46,519 bases of DNA from a virus. Location: IMG/VR virus record IMGVR_UViG_3300023227_000007, positions 1-46,519 of that record; one strand, given 5' to 3'. Below, in pieces: positions 35,238-40,801 of this stretch. A program made the translations under genes and the position numbers. Positions within the stretch are counted from its first letter, which is position 1, and each line of letters opens with the position of its first letter. The notes below the pieces were generated by a model. It worked only from the letters and a program-made list of their open reading frames with translations, did not search any database and had not been told where the DNA came from.

Positions 35238-35270
35238 CACTCAAAATTCCAAAGGCGTGACTGGATCGAA
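35198..35270 (+). other. Possible degenerate attC site
   Basis: R'' GCCGAAC and, 73 bp on, GATCGAA in the place of R' after the usual CTG spacer. The GTT core is changed to GAT and the arms do not pair, so it is probably inactive. The leader it encodes (NTPRKT...GVTGSN) keeps the type and phase of the other leaders. Confidence 0.3.
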
Positions 35271-35574
35271 TTGTCTGCATAATCTGGTTTCCTTATTTCG
35301 CAACCGGTTGATCCCCAGCGAGGGCCGGACTCAGGGCGAGCAATACTATGACGACAGGTGGTTCGCGCTCTCCGACGGGTGCGATACGGTCCAGAATCTA
35401 GCCGATGACCTCGAACCGATTATCGAGGAAAGTGAACGTCGAAAGGAAGCACTCGAATGGTGCCTACGCAAACTCAAAACCCATCACGCGACCAAGCGCG
35501 GAATCTCCGCGTTAATCAAAGAAACTGAAGCGATGACGAACACCCAGTTGAGCCGCGAGCCCAAACAACCCTAA
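35206..35574 (+). CDS. Cassette ORF 4, helical hypothetical
   Basis: A 122-residue protein. It starts inside the degenerate attC-like site. The core has QGEQYYDDRWFALSDGCDTV, then a charged helix (EPIIEESERRKEALEWCLRK). Its C-terminal residues are coded within the next attC (R'' GACGAAC 35535-35541 and left arm). Not recognised. Confidence 0.5.
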   Translation: MNTPRKTTVNNTQNSKGVTGSNCLHNLVSLFRNRLIPSEGRTQGEQYYDDRWFALSDGCDTVQNLADDLEPIIEESERRKEALEWCLRKLKTHHATKRGISALIKETEAMTNTQLSREPKQP

Positions 35575-35661
35575 CCCAGCCCCATCCAATATCATGCCCA
35601 ATAATCCCACCCCTCCCGCTGCCGTGCAACCTAGGCTTGTTGGCTCAACGTCTGGTTCGGC
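35535..35661 (+). other. attC site, long class (127 bp)
   Basis: R'' GACGAAC; spacer ACCCAG; left arm TTGAGCC (35548-35554) and further CAACCCTA; right arm TAGGCTTGTTGGCTCAA (ends 35648); spacer CGTCTG; R' GTTCGGC (35655-35661). Spacers are 6 nt at both sides. The start codon of the next ORF (35594) is in the loop. Confidence 0.65.
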
Positions 35662-36496
35662 CAATCTGGAAGACTTACTAGCGAGGTGCAAAAAGCTCCA
35701 TTCGTTTATCGGATGGTATTGCATGTCATGCGATTCCGAGGTCGATGCGACATACCGAGAACGCTGCGCGTCATGTGGCGGCGTCCTACATGACGAGACA
35801 ATCACCGGAAACCTAGTCGAAGCGGCGACTTATGAATTAAACGCACTGAAGTGTCCGTGGCATCCTATCGAAACTGCACCGAAGGACGATAGGATAGACA
35901 TATGGCTGTCTTGCGGCACCCGATGGTGCGACTGTTACTATGATGTGATTTGCGACCAATGGCGAACGAGTAGGCCATCCGGGAATCTCCTTTCGGTCAA
36001 AGCAAGGTTTGTATCTCACTGGATGCCCATACCGCAATCACCGAAACCCGCGAATGATGCGCCTCGCCAGAAGCGACTGGTTCGGCTCGATCGCTCAAAC
36101 TACCTCGACTTCGATCCGCCTCAACGCTGCGAGTGCGGGGGATCCCTCCAAGTCAAAGACTATCCAAACCGCCGGGATGAATCGAGGTATGAGGTATTCT
36201 GCCCGCAATGCTCACAATGTGACCCAAACGGCTACGGATCGCAGCGTGAAGTAATCGACCAATTCCCCAGTATACTTTCTGAGAACTCTGGTTCTAAATT
36301 TTATGCCGATGATAGAGGCAACGTCGTGGACTACTACGACGAAACTGAGCAAGTCGCGCGAATAGATAGAGAGGCTACCGTCAACGGGAAGGCCGATCAA
36401 AGCACCTTCGACAACTGGGCGGGAGGCCAAGCACTAGAGGCGTGGATGCGACTCAACGACTACGGGGAGGAACTCGATGAGGCGGCCCGAATTTGA
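35594..36496 (+). CDS. Cassette ORF 5, DUF551-type domain fused through a cassette boundary to a zinc-ribbon-like domain
   Basis: A 300-residue ORF that seems to join two cassettes. Residues 1-22 (PTPPAAVQPRLVGS) are coded in attC. Then CMSCDSE...CASCGG (zinc-ribbon-like). Residues about 88-152 (CPWHPIETAPKDDRIDIWL to HWMPIPQSP) match DUF551, which usually ends a protein right there. At residues about 152-163 a boundary site follows (R' 36080-36086). The second part has CECGGSL and CPQCSQC, a second zinc ribbon, and an acidic end. One frame runs through without a stop. It may be one fused protein or two genes. Confidence 0.6.
   Translation: MPNNPTPPAAVQPRLVGSTSGSANLEDLLARCKKLHSFIGWYCMSCDSEVDATYRERCASCGGVLHDETITGNLVEAATYELNALKCPWHPIETAPKDDRIDIWLSCGTRWCDCYYDVICDQWRTSRPSGNLLSVKARFVSHWMPIPQSPKPANDAPRQKRLVRLDRSNYLDFDPPQRCECGGSLQVKDYPNRRDESRYEVFCPQCSQCDPNGYGSQREVIDQFPSILSENSGSKFYADDRGNVVDYYDETEQVARIDREATVNGKADQSTFDNWAGGQALEAWMRLNDYGEELDEAARI
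36041..36086 (+). other. Cassette boundary inside an ORF (attC-like right half)
   Basis: CCGAAAC, then a block ending CGACTG, then R' GTTCGGC. A 39-bp block (36044-36082) recurs with one change at 36572-36610, and a diverged copy at 37855-37893. The sequence is translated in frame as PKPANDAPRQKRLVR. Clear arms of an inverted repeat are missing, so recombination competence is uncertain. Confidence 0.5.
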
Positions 36497-36550
36497 TGCG
36501 AGCCCGGCGGATTGAGCCGCAAGCCGTAGGCTCAAATCGCTTTGTTCGGC
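36485..36550 (+). other. attC-like site
   Basis: Arms GCGGATTGAGCC (36507-36518) and GGCTCAAATCGC (36529-36540) pair with one extrahelical A; R' is GTTCGGC (36544-36550). The R'' is poor (GCCCGAA at 36485-36491). It follows ORF 5 directly, as the 3' site of a cassette should. Confidence 0.55.
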
Positions 36551-36571
36551 ACTATTCCCACCCCACCTCAA

Positions 36572-36614
36572 AAACCCGCGAATGATGCGCCTCGCCAGCA
36601 GCGACTGGTTAGCC
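36572..36614 (+). repeat. Second copy of 39-bp cassette-boundary repeat, with R'-like GTTAGCC
   Basis: It is identical to 36044-36082 except for one base. Only 64 bp separate its R'-like box from that of the preceding site, so nothing but attC material lies between them: an ORF-less cassette or a partly deleted one. Its frame (PTPPQKPANDAPRQQRLVS) stays open and stops at 36650-36652, overlapping the next start as ATGA. Confidence 0.6.
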
Positions 36615-36648
36615 TCCGAATTTCAACCGTAACAGAAAATATAATACA

Positions 36649-36897
36649 ATGAGCGATACACCCAAAACTGACAGCGCATTTGATACCGGTCCCGGTTCGG
36701 GCAAGCTAATGTGCCAACTACTCGAAAAGGAGACCGCACGCCACGCGGAGATACTACACGACGGCTATGCTGTCTACTCGCAACTCACGGACCACGAAAA
36801 GAAATACACATCAGCAGAAAACGTTTCCACCGTTCTCGATGCGTTCAAACGCGCAGTGGCTAACAACGAGGTCAGACGCGACCCGTCGAAGGCTTAA
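36649..36897 (+). CDS. Cassette ORF 6, TPKTD-type small protein
   Basis: An 82-residue protein starting SDTPKTDSAF, of the TPRTD/TPKTD style known for small phage and environmental-bacterial proteins, followed by a helix (CQLLEKETARHAEILHDG) and a second (VSTVLDAFKRAVAN). The start overlaps the stop of a leader frame upstream, so coupling is likely. Function unknown. Confidence 0.55.
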   Translation: MSDTPKTDSAFDTGPGSGKLMCQLLEKETARHAEILHDGYAVYSQLTDHEKKYTSAENVSTVLDAFKRAVANNEVRRDPSKA

Positions 36898-36918
36898 AAC
36901 CTCAACCAACCAATAAAA

Positions 36919-37227
36919 ATGTCATACCAAAATAAAATGTCAGAAGCCGGACAGCGAGGGTCGTTGTCTGAAGTGGTTTGTTATGCTCAGATTGGCATCG
37001 ACTGCTGCAATCAACCGATAATCCCAACGCGTGCCAAGCTGTCGATGCACACCAATCGGCACACCAGCACGTCAGGAAACTCGTGGGGATGGGTCGATGG
37101 TTGCTCGCTAAACATATGCTGGTCAAACGACGGCGAGAAATTCAACAGAAAAAAGGCCGCTGAACTGGTTGCTTTGCATAACAAAAAGTTCAGAGGCGAA
37201 GAGAGCGCAGCGAACGCAGTTCTCTGA
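36919..37227 (+). CDS. Cassette ORF 7, hypothetical
   Basis: A 102-residue protein starting in the weak attC at 36922-36986. Beyond the R' box the protein has YAQIGIDCCNQPIIPTRA, then TSTSGNSWGWVDGCS and a Lys-rich helix. The cassette has a perfect heptamer match: R' GTTATGC (36980-36986) and R'' GCATAAC (37176-37182). The stop TGA is in the right arm of the attC. Not recognised. Confidence 0.55.
   Translation: MSYQNKMSEAGQRGSLSEVVCYAQIGIDCCNQPIIPTRAKLSMHTNRHTSTSGNSWGWVDGCSLNICWSNDGEKFNRKKAAELVALHNKKFRGEESAANAVL
36922..36986 (+). other. attC site, weak R''
   Basis: TCATACC as a degenerate R'', TCAGA left arm (36940-36944) with TCTGA right arm (36967-36971), spacer, R' GTTATGC (36980-36986). 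It aligns well with the site at 37176-37242 along its whole length. Confidence 0.5.
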
Positions 37228-37242
37228 AACGTCGAGTTAGAT
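37176..37242 (+). other. attC site, short class (67 bp)
   Basis: R'' GCATAAC; AAAAAG; left arm TTCAGAG (37189-37195); right arm CTCTGAA (37222-37228); ACGTCGA; R' GTTAGAT (37236-37242). Arms pair perfectly. Confidence 0.75.
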
Positions 37243-37251
37243 AATTTTACT

Positions 37252-37476
37252 ATGAAAACACCAAGAACCGATCAAGAATCCAAGATGACTCCCCGCACCG
37301 GAGTCGCAGTCGTAGAGGCTGCATTTGCCGAGGGACTGGAGAAGGAACTCCACGAAATGTCGATCACGCTTTCACGCATAACCGAGTGCGGCGGAATCGG
37401 GGCCGAGGATATGTATCACGACGCCCGCGACCTGCTAGACCGCCACGGGGAGACGAGAAAGAATGCTTCTGCCTAA
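37252..37476 (+). CDS. Cassette ORF 8, TPRTD-type small protein
   Basis: A 74-residue protein starting KTPRTDQESKMTPRTG, with the TPRT motif twice, then a helix (FAEGLEKELHEMSITLSRI). It starts 16 nt after the R' box, the standard place for a cassette gene. Its stop codon is inside R'' GCCTAAC (37471-37477). It shows family resemblance to the protein at 36649-36897. Function unknown. Confidence 0.6.
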   Translation: MKTPRTDQESKMTPRTGVAVVEAAFAEGLEKELHEMSITLSRITECGGIGAEDMYHDARDLLDRHGETRKNASA

Positions 37477-37601
37477 CATCGAGATCACCAATTCCGAGGG
37501 ACAATAACTATGCCTGCCAAACTAACTATCGAAAACAGCTTTGACTACGCCAACCCCGACAAGGTGCGCCCCTCGGAATTGGGTGCGGCGACTGGTTGGG
37601 T
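37471..37601 (+). other. attC site, long class (131 bp)
   Basis: R'' GCCTAAC; left arm CACCAATTCCGAGGG (37486-37500); right arm CCCTCGGAATTGGGTG (37570-37585) with one extrahelical G; spacer CGGCGACTG; R' GTTGGGT (37595-37601). The loop of about 69 nt contains the ATG of the next ORF. Confidence 0.8.
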
Positions 37602-38148
37602 GCTTCCGCTGGATCGAGACGGGGCAGACGATGATTCGCCCCACGGATACCCCGCGACCAATGAGGACGGGACCGCGCCGATAGTCGAGCGCGACACAAT
37701 ATGGATCCATGAAACGTGGTGTTATGATGCCTGCCAATGTGGGGGATGTGCTACGGGATGGAGAGAATACCCAATCGACGGCAAGCGATTCCACTACCTC
37801 GCCGAACGATTTAGATATGACGGGACCATCCAGAAAATGAGCACACATACGCCAGAACCCGTGAATGGTGGGCCTTGTCATCGGCGACTGGTTCTGCATC
37901 TTCCGCTAACTTTTCATTGGTATGATGAAACCGCCCGTGGGGCTAATTGCATCGAATACCGTGTGATGAAACCGCGATGGGAGAAACAGATATGGGACCG
38001 CCGAGACGAGATCACTCATGTCCGCTTCTCTCGCGGCTATACGTCCCGCACAATCGAATACCCCGTCGAGAGAATCGACAAAGGATCGTGTCCGATACCG
38101 GGATGGACCGACCAATATTTCCGAATCCACTTCACGCAGAACAATTAG
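37510..38148 (+). CDS. Cassette ORF 9, two-cassette fusion, weakly ASCH-like
   Basis: A 212-residue ORF that starts in the loop of the attC at 37471-37601. First part: TIWIHETWCYDACQCGGC resembles the WVRETW stretch of ASCH-type phage proteins. At residues about 115-130 a boundary copy follows (TPEPVNGGPCHRRLV), then the second part with YRVMKPRWEKQIWDRRDEI, similar to the MPRWASR region at the end of the same families. So the two halves of what may be one domain lie at either side of a boundary, or the boundary was inserted. Stop TAG is in the next attC. Confidence 0.5.
   Translation: MPAKLTIENSFDYANPDKVRPSELGAATGWVLPLDRDGADDDSPHGYPATNEDGTAPIVERDTIWIHETWCYDACQCGGCATGWREYPIDGKRFHYLAERFRYDGTIQKMSTHTPEPVNGGPCHRRLVLHLPLTFHWYDETARGANCIEYRVMKPRWEKQIWDRRDEITHVRFSRGYTSRTIEYPVERIDKGSCPIPGWTDQYFRIHFTQNN
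37852..37897 (+). other. Cassette boundary inside an ORF (attC-like)
   Basis: R'' CCAGAAC, a block like that at 36044-36082, spacer CGACTG, R' GTTCTGC (37891-37897). The R' is the exact reverse complement of the R'' GCAGAAC of the site at 38136, so a cassette boundary here is credible although arms are unclear. Codon phase equals that of the boundary at 36080. Confidence 0.55.
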
Positions 38149-38192
38149 TTCAGAGGCGCACAACGTGCGTTCTCTGGAACGTCTGGTTAGAC
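38136..38192 (+). other. attC site, short class (57 bp)
   Basis: R'' GCAGAAC; AATTAG; left arm TTCAGAG (38149-38155); GCGC...GTGCG centre; right arm CTCTG-G-AA (38172-38179) with an extrahelical G; CGTCTG; R' GTTAGAC (38186-38192), a perfect GTTRRRY. Confidence 0.85.
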
Positions 38193-38201
38193 TCCGATTT
38201 A

Positions 38202-38458
38202 TGAACTATCTAAAACGAATCAAATGCCGCATCGTGGGGCACAATTACCGAGTAGTGCAGCGATTCTCTGGCTCAGTGCGGCGCGTGAAATGCGACTGCT
38301 GTGATGCTGACTGGGGGATGAATGATAATACTCGATCCCTTATCGACTGGGACAACGAACTAGAAGAAATGCACGGCCGCACTGTGGGGATAAAAGAACC
38401 AAAGTTTACCCATGCTAACAAATCAACTGAGCCGATGCAGGCCCCTAAAACACCATGA
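38202..38458 (+). CDS. Cassette ORF 10, DUF1660-like phage protein
   Basis: An 85-residue protein. KCRIVGHNYRVVQRFSGSVR, then VKCDCCDADWGMND and LIDWDNELEEMHG are in the order of DUF1660, a small zinc-binding type family known in phages. It starts 16 nt after R' GTTAGAC. The last 15 residues (NKSTEPMQAPKTP) are coded in the next attC. It overlaps the next ORF by ATGA. Confidence 0.65.
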
Positions 38459-38543
38459 CTACTCCAAACTCCCAAACTCAAACACCTCCCGCCGAAGCCA
38501 AGAAACGCCCAGAGCCTGCATTGGCTCCAGTGGCTGGTTCGGC
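38413..38543 (+). other. attC site, long class (131 bp)
   Basis: R'' TGCTAAC; left arm ACTGAGCCGATGCAGGC (38426-38442); right arm GCCTGCATTGGCTCCAGT (38514-38531) with one extrahelical C and one mismatch; GGCTG; R' GTTCGGC (38537-38543). The loop contains the ATG of the next ORF. Confidence 0.8.
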
Positions 38544-38760
38544 CTACGGTTTTGAACTCAACGAATATGAGATGCGGGCATTTGCTCTGATAGAGGGAGC
38601 GAGCGAACCGGCAAAGGACCGACTACTCTTATCCCTAATTATGCGCCATCACAGCGGAGGAGGCCCCGGCAAGGCATACGATGCCAGTCAACTTTTATGG
38701 TGGGAGAATCGAATAGCTCGTCACCCCATCATGCAAAGTCTCGATGGGCCGAACATCTAG
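38455..38760 (+). CDS. Cassette ORF 11, hypothetical with attC-coded leader
   Basis: A 101-residue protein. Residues 1-29 (TPPAEAKK...PVAGS) are coded in attC; no start codon lies near the R' box, so initiation within the attC is hard to avoid. The body has ELNEYEMRAFALIEGASEPA and LLSLIMRHHSGGG. The cassette has a perfect heptamer match GTTCGGC/GCCGAAC. Not recognised. Confidence 0.6.
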   Translation: MTTPNSQTQTPPAEAKKRPEPALAPVAGSAYGFELNEYEMRAFALIEGASEPAKDRLLLSLIMRHHSGGGPGKAYDASQLLWWENRIARHPIMQSLDGPNI

Positions 38761-38807
38761 TTCAGATGCGGCGATTTATCGCCGTTATCTGAAACGTCTG
38801 GTTGGGC
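38748..38807 (+). other. attC site, short class (60 bp)
   Basis: R'' GCCGAAC; ATCTAG; left arm TTCAGAT (38761-38767); central hairpin GGCGA-TTTA-TCGCC; right arm ATCTGAA (38787-38793); ACGTCTG; R' GTTGGGC (38801-38807). Perfect arms; this is the clearest site in the array. Confidence 0.9.
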
Positions 38808-38837
38808 GTTTCCTGACCGTAATCAAATAAACAATAC

Positions 38838-39146
38838 ATGAAAGTAACAACGATAGGCCACAAATACGAACTCGACAGCTTCGAGGGATCTCCTCCGCAA
38901 CCGCTACAATTCATCGAGAAGCGAGAATCGCCCGTCGCAGGCGAAGGGCTCGAAACCGTGAACGATGGAACGACCAACGAGGAAGTGCTCGAAGTGCTGA
39001 TCGACCGCGTGAAATACCTGAACGGGAAATTCCCGTGTCGGGAAAACGCCATCGTCATCACGAAGCTGGAAGAGTCGCTGATGTGGCTCAATAAACGCAC
39101 GGCTGACCGGAAGACGCGAGGTGTCGAAGGAAAGGCCGCAGCTTGA
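38838..39146 (+). CDS. Cassette ORF 12, Acb2/Tad1-hairpin-like phage protein (anti-defence candidate)
   Basis: A 102-residue protein. N-terminal part KYELDSFEGSPPQPLQFIEK is a beta region seen in a family of small phage proteins; the C-terminal part EEVLEVLIDRVKYLNGKFPC with RENAIVITKLEESLMWLNKR is a helical hairpin with R-E-N...T-K-L-E-E-x-x-M-W, the pattern of the Acb2/Tad1-type hairpin. Acb2 proteins sponge cyclic nucleotides and so block CBASS immunity. The cassette is well formed: R' GTTGGGC at its start, GCCCAAC at its end (39180-39186). The anti-CBASS role is an inference from the motif. Confidence 0.55.
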   Translation: MKVTTIGHKYELDSFEGSPPQPLQFIEKRESPVAGEGLETVNDGTTNEEVLEVLIDRVKYLNGKFPCRENAIVITKLEESLMWLNKRTADRKTRGVEGKAAA

Positions 39147-39152
39147 CCCAAT

Positions 39153-39186
39153 GGGCGGTGACGGTCCAATCCCCGATCCGCCCAAC
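39153..39186 (+). other. Right edge of array: hairpin and lone R'' box
   Basis: GGGCGG (39153-39158) pairs with CCGCCC (39178-39183), and R'' GCCCAAC follows at 39180-39186. The right half of an attC is not found downstream; instead a gene of phage-type composition starts at 39195. The array thus ends in a half site. Confidence 0.5.
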
Positions 39187-39194
39187 AAGTCATT

Positions 39195-39551
39195 ATGACC
39201 AAGCCATGCACAGTTACTTCGGCAAATGGCCGAAAATGGGCGAGTTACAATCGTCGTCGTTCTGCTGACCGATCTGCCGATCAACGCAAGCGGGAGGAGA
39301 ATCGTTTGGATCGCAGTGCGATGGTCGATGCCTTGTTGATCGAGGAACACGAGCAGTTGCCTCCTAATCCGCAGTCTTTGCCGAATGGAAAGCCTCCGCT
39401 TTTGTTGAAGGTGACGATCGAGGTGGCTGGGCAGAAGCGCGTATGGCGATCACGGCATGAGGAAGGCTACGGCTGGTCGGTATCAGGTAATCTGATATGC
39501 AAGGCGATCAGAACAATTATGCGGTTTGGGCCGATGGAAAGTTCCAGTTGA
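39195..39551 (+). CDS. Basic hypothetical phage protein
   Basis: A 118-residue protein with a basic N-terminal half (NRRRSADRSADQRKREENRL) and a beta-rich C-terminal half (KVTIEVAGQKRVWRSR). Codon use returns to the G/T-rich phage type within the first codons. It is the first gene right of the array. Not recognised. Confidence 0.55.
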   Translation: MTKPCTVTSANGRKWASYNRRRSADRSADQRKREENRLDRSAMVDALLIEEHEQLPPNPQSLPNGKPPLLLKVTIEVAGQKRVWRSRHEEGYGWSVSGNLICKAIRTIMRFGPMESSS

Positions 39552-39598
39552 GAACGTCTATTTTAATCACTTCGCCCTTTGGTAGTAGGGGATTTCCT

Positions 39599-39802
39599 AT
39601 GCTTAAAATCTGGCAATTTAAACGTGGGATTCGTTCCGGCTACAGGGACTCCCAAAGGAAAGAAAAACGAGATCTTACGGAAGGCAGCACTTTCAAGGAG
39701 GGGTATGTGGTCGGCATGACCGCTTATGCCCTTTCGATAAGTCTGGAGGTGGCGCTGCGTGATGGAGTGGCTGCTTTTGAATCACGGACTGATCGTGAGT
39801 AG
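39599..39802 (+). CDS. Small hypothetical protein
   Basis: A 67-residue protein. The ATG is 7 nt after AGTAGGGG (39584-39591), which decides this start over an upstream one overlapping the previous gene. Basic N-terminus (KIWQFKRGIRSGYRD), then an Ala/Leu-rich amphipathic helix. The stop TAG is part of the next AGTAGGGG word. Confidence 0.55.
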   Translation: MLKIWQFKRGIRSGYRDSQRKEKRDLTEGSTFKEGYVVGMTAYALSISLEVALRDGVAAFESRTDRE

Positions 39803-39810
39803 GGGATAAT

Positions 39811-40314
39811 ATGAATTTGATAAATAGATCTTTTTATCGATGCGCTGGGTGCCTAGCGGTGATTGCCGTGGATGGTGTGTCTGCTGCGGCAAAGTGTGGC
39901 GCTTGTGGCTCCTCTTTGGAGTCGATGGGTAATGTCCACATGGCGGAGAAGGTGAAGGTTTCTGGCGGGTGCAATTGTGATGCTCGCTGCACTCACGCCA
40001 AAGGGCCAAAGTGTGATTGCCGGTGCCGGGGCCAAAATCACGGGGCAGGGCTAGTCGTTATTGCGTCGGGCCTCGATGCTATGCCCAGTGACCATCTCGA
40101 GGCTAAGGGGCGATTTAATGAGTTTGAGAATGCTGTTCAGGATTTGGAGTCGTGGTCGGCTGGGCGGAAGGTTGGCGACCGTCTGCGTGCGGAATGGGTG
40201 CTGTCCAAGGCGAAGGCGTCAAGGCAGCATAAGCATCGGATGAAGCTGATCCGGGACTTCCGAGTTGGTGCGCTTGCGGGGGAGGAGGAGCCTCCGTTTC
40301 TGGAGCTTCTTTAA
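39811..40314 (+). CDS. Cys-rich zinc-binding phage protein
   Basis: A 167-residue protein. CAGCLAV...CGACGS gives a zinc-ribbon pair; then CNCDARCTHAKGPKCDCRC with GQNHG, a motif I recall in small phage proteins. The C-terminal half is helical and basic. The start is ATG 5 nt after AGTAGGGG. Probably binds zinc; role unknown. Confidence 0.65.
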   Translation: MNLINRSFYRCAGCLAVIAVDGVSAAAKCGACGSSLESMGNVHMAEKVKVSGGCNCDARCTHAKGPKCDCRCRGQNHGAGLVVIASGLDAMPSDHLEAKGRFNEFENAVQDLESWSAGRKVGDRLRAEWVLSKAKASRQHKHRMKLIRDFRVGALAGEEEPPFLELL

Positions 40315-40378
40315 TAGATCGATGGGCACCAGTAGGGGTGATCTCTCGACCGTAAATTCAAAATAAATTCAAAATAAA

Positions 40379-40801
40379 ATGAGCACTCACGCAGCAATCA
40401 TTCGCAAAACCGAGACCGGGACCTATGCCGGTATTTATTGCCATTTCGATGGCTACTTGACTGGCCTTGGTCGTCTCCTCCACTACCATTATCAGGATCC
40501 TGAAAAGGTGGCGGCGCTGATCGCTCTCGGTGATATCTCGTATCTGGAGAAAAGCGTCATTCCTGATCCTGAAAAGGGGGAGCATTCTTATGCGAACAGT
40601 CAGGAGGGTGTTGTCGTCGCCTACCACCGTGATCGTGGTGAGCAGTGGGGCAGTGTTAAGCCGACCGAGCGTGCCATTCTTAAGGGCGTAGTGGACCATA
40701 TCGATTCTCGCTACACCTACGTTTTCGAGGACGGCGTTTGGCGGAGCGGCGGAATCCGGCTAAATGAGCTGCTTTATCTCAAGGCGAAGGAGGGCGAATA
40801 A
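40379..40801 (+). CDS. Conserved phage hypothetical protein
   Basis: A 140-residue protein. AGIYCHFDGYLTGLGRLLHY, then VAALIALGDISYLEK, match a small family common in phages (CHWDGYL...LGDIS). Function is not known to me. A plus-strand AGTAGGGG (40331-40338) lies 40 nt upstream, farther than usual. Overlaps next start by TAATG. Confidence 0.65.
   Translation: MSTHAAIIRKTETGTYAGIYCHFDGYLTGLGRLLHYHYQDPEKVAALIALGDISYLEKSVIPDPEKGEHSYANSQEGVVVAYHRDRGEQWGSVKPTERAILKGVVDHIDSRYTYVFEDGVWRSGGIRLNELLYLKAKEGE

Larger units (their letters stand above)
34064..39186 (+). mobile_element. Integron-type gene cassette array (no integrase), inside phage genome
   Basis: Twelve small same-strand ORFs are separated by sites with attC architecture. 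Short sites of 57-67 bp lie at 37176-37242, 38136-38192 and 38748-38807; long sites of about 127-131 bp at 35535-35661, 37471-37601 and 38413-38543; weaker ones elsewhere. R' boxes vary (GTTAGAC, GTTAGAT, GTTGGGC, GTTCGGC, GTTATGC, GTTCTGC), and four are exact reverse complements of the R'' at the far end of the same cassette. Coding composition is C/A-rich, unlike the G/T-rich phage genes at both sides. No IntI gene or attI is seen in the window. Such groups without an integrase are called CALIN in bacterial chromosomes. Confidence 0.8.

Noticed and set aside
35674-35690. Far left arm for the boundary at 36041-36086 (AGCGAGGTGC)
   Set aside because: Pairing is partial and the distance of about 400 bp is too long for one attC.
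34064-39186. CRISPR array as explanation for the spaced repeats
   Set aside because: Units are not direct repeats of constant length with unique spacers; they are imperfect inverted repeats that enclose ORF ends.
39188-39198. Palindrome GTCATTATGAC as a special site
   Set aside because: Short, overlaps the start codon of the 39195 gene, and has no second copy nearby.
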